A stretch of DNA of 64,000 bases, from the NCBI GenBank assembly GCA_016722065.1, contig JADKGX010000002.1, positions 620,001 through 684,000 on the forward strand. Direction: 5' to 3'. Under the pieces are notes generated by a model that did not search any database, had not been told where the DNA came from, and saw only the letters and a program-made list of their open reading frames with translations. The position numbers and the translations under genes were made by a program. The DNA is from Planctomycetota bacterium (GTDB lineage Bacteria; Planctomycetota; UBA8742; UBA2392). Positions 60,134 to 64,000 of this stretch are shown piece by piece. Numbering within the stretch: the first letter of the stretch is position 1; every line of letters begins with the position of its first letter.

Positions 60134-61918
60134 ATGATGAACCGCGAATATCTTTCACAACTTGTCCAGCGCTCCCTGGACGACGCTTTGGCCCCGCCAG
60201 AACGGGATGAGTTGACGCGCGCCTTGCGCGACGACCCGTTATTGCGCGAAGAAGCTGAAGACATGAAGGCAACCAGCGCGTCCTGCGCTTCCATGTTCAG
60301 ACAGTTGGCATTGCCGGCCGATTTTTCGCAGCGCGTGATGAAGCGTATTCAGCCGCTGCACGTGCCCGCCGATGACAAGTTGAGTACCGAACCCCGCCTG
60401 CCCCACCTGCGTCGCGGCAGAATGCCCGGCCGCGGCAGTGGCCGGGGCGTGTACTGGGTTGGTGCTGTGGCTGCAGCAGCCCTTGTGGCACTGGCGGTAT
60501 CGCTGGTCATGCAGCTTAGCGGGCAGATCAACCCGAACCGTTCTACATCCGGTTCTTCTCAGGCCGCTGGGGTCCCGGGTGTTCCGGGTAGCAGTGGAGG
60601 CAACCGCACCGATCCACTGGACCAGAAGCCTGAGAAACGGGAGCCCTCGAATTCGACAACGAATCCCGGGGGTTCCCAACCGGAAAAGTCCCCCACCGCG
60701 CCCGGCCAGGGCAGTGGTGACTTGCCTGATTTGCCCCCCGATCACATCAACAACGGGCCGCAGCCTGAAGCACCAGTGAAAGCACCCGATACGCCGGACA
60801 ACGCATCTGAGCCCGGCGCTGGCAAAAACCCGGTTGTCACGGAGCCCGAAAGAACCCCGGCCGAACCCGGCAAGGACCCGGCGCGCGAAACCTCGCCCCT
60901 GCCTGCACAGCCCGATCGCCCGGCCATGGTGGCGCGCCTGAGTATTCTTGGTGGCAAGGCCCAGATGTTGCAGCCCGATGGCAAGTGGCGCGACATGGCC
61001 AGCGACGAAGAACTGCGGCCGGACGTGCAGATTCGTACCAATGTAAACGGCAACGCAAGCATTGTGTTTTCGACCGGTGCGGTAACGCTGGGGCATAACT
61101 CGCGCCTGACAGTAGTAGACGCTGATGTTGTCACCCTGGAAGACGGCACAGTGGCCATTGACCGCGCCGATCTGGCCGACGGCGGCTCGCTGGCCGTCAA
61201 GTGCGATGCCTATGTCTTCTACATGATGCACGGTGCGGGGTCCCTGGAACGCAAGCGTCGCGGCCTTTCGGTGCAGCATTTCGTGGGCTTGAGCTCGCTG
61301 ACCCACGACGAGTTCGGCTCGGTGATTTTTGAAAAGACCTCAACGCTGGACATGGATTTCGGCAAGGACTACCCCACAGCCAAAGCCGCGCCGGGCTTGA
61401 CCATGCCGTCCTGGCTGGCCGATGCGCGCAGCATGTGGGTGTTTGCGCAACTGGAACCCAAGTTGACAGAGCGCGCTTTTTCAGCCCGTGAGCGCCGCGA
61501 GGTAGACAAGAATCTGCCCCGCGCGTTGGACCGTCTGCTGGCTTACCCCATGGAAGCCGGCAACGTCGTCGACTTTTTGACCCGCGTGTTGGAAGGCAAC
61601 GACAAGTTCAAGGCCGACGGCACCACCACCGTGCGCATGGTGGGCGAACTGGAAACAGCGATTCTGGAAATGAAAGACACCCCGGCCGACCACCTGGCCT
61701 TCCAGGGCGGTCGCGCAGCCATGGTGGCGGCAGACTTTGCCAACTGGCGTGAAACTTTCCTGCGCCTGGCCAAAGGCGACGCCACCAAGCCGCCCCAGGC
61801 AACGATTGTGCGCCGCACGACCACGATCATCGACGGCAAGATCCGCCGCGTTGACGACCCGCCGCCACAACCCCGCCAGCCGGCACCTGATCAACCCCAG
61901 GAACCCGCCGGCAAGTAA
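60134..61918 (+). CDS. Transmembrane anti-sigma-like protein with FecR domain
   Basis: The 594-residue product is probably the regulator of the upstream ECF factor. Its N-terminal cytosolic part (residues 1-75, LVQRSLDDALAPPERDELTR) has the anti-sigma helical pattern. A single TM helix lies at about 105-130 (VYWVGAVAAAALVALAVSLV), then a long Pro/Gly/Ser-rich linker (about 135-265), a FecR-like beta domain (about 270-390: ARLSILGGKAQMLQPDGKWR, IRTNVNGNASIVFSTGAVTL), and a helical C-terminal region. FecR-type proteins transmit envelope signals to sigma factors. The same elements occur fused in the protein at 27954-31916. An intrinsic terminator follows. Confidence 0.82.
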   Translation: MMNREYLSQLVQRSLDDALAPPERDELTRALRDDPLLREEAEDMKATSASCASMFRQLALPADFSQRVMKRIQPLHVPADDKLSTEPRLPHLRRGRMPGRGSGRGVYWVGAVAAAALVALAVSLVMQLSGQINPNRSTSGSSQAAGVPGVPGSSGGNRTDPLDQKPEKREPSNSTTNPGGSQPEKSPTAPGQGSGDLPDLPPDHINNGPQPEAPVKAPDTPDNASEPGAGKNPVVTEPERTPAEPGKDPARETSPLPAQPDRPAMVARLSILGGKAQMLQPDGKWRDMASDEELRPDVQIRTNVNGNASIVFSTGAVTLGHNSRLTVVDADVVTLEDGTVAIDRADLADGGSLAVKCDAYVFYMMHGAGSLERKRRGLSVQHFVGLSSLTHDEFGSVIFEKTSTLDMDFGKDYPTAKAAPGLTMPSWLADARSMWVFAQLEPKLTERAFSARERREVDKNLPRALDRLLAYPMEAGNVVDFLTRVLEGNDKFKADGTTTVRMVGELETAILEMKDTPADHLAFQGGRAAMVAADFANWRETFLRLAKGDATKPPQATIVRRTTTIIDGKIRRVDDPPPQPRQPAPDQPQEPAGK

Positions 61919-61934
61919 CTTGCACGACCTGAAC

Positions 61935-61962
61935 AAACGGGAAGCCATTGGCTTCCCGTTTT
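61935..61962. terminator. Bidirectional intrinsic terminator
   Basis: AAACGGGAAGCC (61935-61946) and GGCTTCCCGTTT (61950-61961) form a 12-bp stem with a 3-nt loop and T-rich ends in both directions. It lies between the anti-sigma gene and the convergent PlsC-C45 gene and can serve both. Confidence 0.85.
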
Positions 61963-61997
61963 GCGTTGGGTGTATCGCGCTATGGCTGCAACGCCGC

Positions 61998-64000
61998 CTA
62001 CTTTGCCTTGTCTTCGGCTTGTTTCAGCAGCACGCGAATGTGTTCGCGCACCTGGGCGTAGTGGGGCTCGGCGTCCAGCGCGCGCTGGTAGGCCTTGGCG
62101 GCCTCGCCCCATTTTTCGCGCGCCTGGGCCAGCATGCCTTCCAGAAACGCGGTCTCAAACGAAGCTTCGTTCAGGTTGCGGCAACTGCGAATCAGGTTTT
62201 CTGCTTCTGCCAGTTCGTCTTCGTCCAGGGCCTTGCGCGCGGCTTTGGCGGCCTTTCGAAAATCCTCCAGGTCGCTGCCGATGCCCAGGCGCGGGTCGCG
62301 TGGCAGGTCGAATTCCTCGGGCGTGCTCAACCTCAATGCCCCTTGCGGCCCGGCCGCCAGGGCGCGGCGCACGTCAATGCGCAGATACTTGCCAAAGGTG
62401 TGCGGCGCAACGGAAACCCACAACTCGCCACGTGAAACGTTGGCAACTACACTGTGGCTGCAGATGCCGGCGTCAATGGCGTTGCGGTTGCCCAGCCCCA
62501 GCGGCTTGTCACCTTTGCCTTTTTCGTCGCGCAGAACGTCCTGCACCAGCTTGGCATTGAAGTTGCCGTAGTTGCGGTCGGTCAATTCCTCCAAACGGCC
62601 CCAGCGGTACAGCGTGGTCGCGCGCTCCATTTGCTCCAGGTTCACCGGGTCGTCGGCAAGGGGCTGGGTCACAAAGTGGTTGGTCTGCAACACCAGGCCC
62701 TCGCGCACGGCTTCACGCAGCACGCAATGGGCCGGCGATTTTTCAATCACCACGGCCCGGCCATCGGCGCGGCTGGCCACCAGGTAGCTATCCGAGACAA
62801 ACACCTGCGTGTCGCGGATGATTGCCAGCGCTTCATCAATCGTGGTGGCTTTTTCCAGCACGCGCCGCACCAGCATGCTGACTGGCGTGCCGATCTTGCC
62901 AAAGCCGGTCTCGGACGTTCGCGCGGCGTTCAAGTGAATGTACAGGCCTTGCGCGTTCATGCCGGTTACGGCACCGGCCATGCCTGCCCATGCCACGTGC
63001 ACGTAGGGAATGCCGTCTTGCGGCCAGACGTACAGCACGGCCTTGTCATCGTCGAAAACCTCGCCGGCTTCGAAATCAAAATTGCGGCCGACAAAGATCT
63101 CGCCGGTGCCGCTGGCCTTGCCCCAGGCGGCAAATCCGGTGCAGCCCACGATTTCGCCCTGCGAGACCAGCGGGTTGTCGATCAGCATGTGGCTGATGTC
63201 GTGAACGGCGTGATAGTTGAGAATGCGGTGGTACAGGGGCACGTCGTCGGGGTGGTGGTCCACGCTGCCCTCTGCCAGGCCCAGCACGGCCAGTTTTTCC
63301 TCTTCGGTTACGTACTGGGGCAGGTCGCGGTTGTTGACGCCAATCAACTGCTTGACCAGCCAGAACGAGGCCTTGTTAGGCAGAAACTGGTTGGCGGTGC
63401 GCAGCAGGTATTGTTCCTGTTTCTCGACCAGGTCCTGGCTCAGGCGGGCGTTGGCAAAGCCCAATTCCCAGGCATCGCCAGTCAGGCCGATTTCATGAAT
63501 GCCTTCGCGCTCGCGCCGCCAGTTGTTGCCAAGGCGCGTGGCGCCGTCGCGGTCGCGTACCTCGGTCTTTGCCAGCGCACGGTCGCCGGTATAGACCGGC
63601 GGCTGGGCAATGCAGAAGTTGGAAACATAAATCGAAAGCCCGGCCAGGGCCGCAATCACCAGGGCCGCGGCAAACATGCCAAAGCGCGCCACCACACCCA
63701 GCGGCCAGGCCACACCGGGCTGCTTGCCGCCCTTGCGCAGATCGGCCAATGCATCGGCCATCTGCTGGTGAATATCGGCCTTCAGGCGGGCCGGGCCGAG
63801 TTCACCGTCGTAGCCCTTGGTCGAAACCGGGGGCAGCACTTTGACCGTGAAGTCCGGCGGGTGCACCGTGCCGCTGCCTTTGCGCACGCAGGCGCCGGTG
63901 CCGTGCATTACCACCGGCACAATCGGCACGCCGGCACTGACCGCCAGCGAAAAGGCGCCATTCTTGAAGCGCCGCATGCGGCCATCGGGGCTGCGTGAGC
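61998..64000 (-). CDS. PlsC acyltransferase - C45 peptidase - TPR fusion (N-terminus beyond right edge)
   Basis: The frame runs off the right edge; about 667 residues are visible. The first codons read SRSPDGRMRRFKNGAF, the third block of PlsC-type 1-acyl-sn-glycerol-3-phosphate acyltransferases, continuing with AGVPIVPVVMHGTGA. A TM helix follows (MFAAALVIAALAGLSIYV). A C45-type Ntn-hydrolase domain comes next, with its nucleophile Cys in VGCTGFAAWGKA and the strand IFVGRNFDFEAGEV, then MAGAVTGMNAQGLYIHLNAA. The C-terminus is helical and TPR-like (WGEAAKAYQRALDAEPHYAQ). The single polypeptide would have a membrane-associated lipid acyltransferase on one side and an amidase/acyltransferase fold on the other. 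Both halves appear intact. Confidence 0.8.
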   Translation of the reverse strand, partial: SRSPDGRMRRFKNGAFSLAVSAGVPIVPVVMHGTGACVRKGSGTVHPPDFTVKVLPPVSTKGYDGELGPARLKADIHQQMADALADLRKGGKQPGVAWPLGVVARFGMFAAALVIAALAGLSIYVSNFCIAQPPVYTGDRALAKTEVRDRDGATRLGNNWRREREGIHEIGLTGDAWELGFANARLSQDLVEKQEQYLLRTANQFLPNKASFWLVKQLIGVNNRDLPQYVTEEEKLAVLGLAEGSVDHHPDDVPLYHRILNYHAVHDISHMLIDNPLVSQGEIVGCTGFAAWGKASGTGEIFVGRNFDFEAGEVFDDDKAVLYVWPQDGIPYVHVAWAGMAGAVTGMNAQGLYIHLNAARTSETGFGKIGTPVSMLVRRVLEKATTIDEALAIIRDTQVFVSDSYLVASRADGRAVVIEKSPAHCVLREAVREGLVLQTNHFVTQPLADDPVNLEQMERATTLYRWGRLEELTDRNYGNFNAKLVQDVLRDEKGKGDKPLGLGNRNAIDAGICSHSVVANVSRGELWVSVAPHTFGKYLRIDVRRALAAGPQGALRLSTPEEFDLPRDPRLGIGSDLEDFRKAAKAARKALDEDELAEAENLIRSCRNLNEASFETAFLEGMLAQAREKWGEAAKAYQRALDAEPHYAQVREHIRVLLKQAEDKAK

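Overview
The window is a 64 kb piece of a GC-rich (about 60% by eye) bacterial chromosome with a Gram-negative envelope: lipoprotein signals, a beta-barrel protein, an AsmA-like protein, a GspK pseudopilin and a DsbD-type protein. The gene mix points towards Planctomycetota or a related PVC-type lineage. It includes membrane-anchored proteins with an N-terminal excisionase-like HTH, an ECF sigma next to a FecR-type membrane anti-sigma, WYL regulators in tandem, many secreted proteins without clear relatives, and housekeeping genes scattered singly. This assignment is inference; no 16S gene is present. No tRNA, rRNA, IS element, prophage or CRISPR array was seen.

Layout. 1-10 kb: a TerC-type membrane protein cut by the left edge; an operon of glycosyltransferase, small DUF1858-like protein, recG and a methyltransferase; moaE; a frameshifted M50 protease; two lipoproteins; argG. 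10-17 kb, minus strand: a tight operon of AsmA-like protein, rsmD, rlmN and a DUF58 protein. 17-25.5 kb: a beta-barrel protein, a FliA/WhiG-type sigma factor, a lipoprotein, and four consecutive genes for secreted proteins. 25.8-33 kb, plus strand: ribH-nusB-ftsY, then a 1320-residue protein that joins sigma-like, HTH, anti-sigma-like, transmembrane, FecR, PDZ and coiled-coil parts, then two small genes. 33-39 kb: gspK with a coding minisatellite, a two-PDZ protein, a DedA protein and a PafB/PafC-like WYL pair. 39-48 kb, minus strand: a frameshifted CPBP protease, purH, a frameshifted secreted TPR/pseudo-peptidase, a PAS-GAF-GGDEF diguanylate cyclase, and a DsbD-type protein with an in-frame UGA. 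48-58 kb: an aberrant ApgM-like protein, hpt, a secreted 13-residue-repeat protein, a BFD-like ferredoxin with an EVE protein, a hydroxyacid dehydrogenase, a response regulator, a membrane HTH protein, hemC and a Cys/Met PLP enzyme. 58-64 kb: an 870-nt stretch with no recognisable gene, rpsD, an ECF sigma/FecR anti-sigma pair, and a PlsC-C45 peptidase-TPR fusion that runs off the right edge.

Most notable points. (1) The DsbD-type gene has an in-frame UGA exactly where the first Cys of the thioredoxin CxxC motif belongs, followed at the right distance by a bacterial SECIS-like hairpin. It is therefore very probably a selenoprotein (UxxC). (2) The 1320-residue protein in the ftsY operon looks like a whole sigma/anti-sigma envelope-sensing module in one membrane-tethered chain. 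(3) An ApgM-like protein has lost the Asp-His metal ligands of its family. (4) Three genes are broken by single-base indels at short homopolymers, which suggests base-calling errors rather than true pseudogenes.

Gene starts were chosen by ribosome-binding sites, signal peptides and family alignment from memory. Names rest on motifs read directly in the translations; no database search was run.
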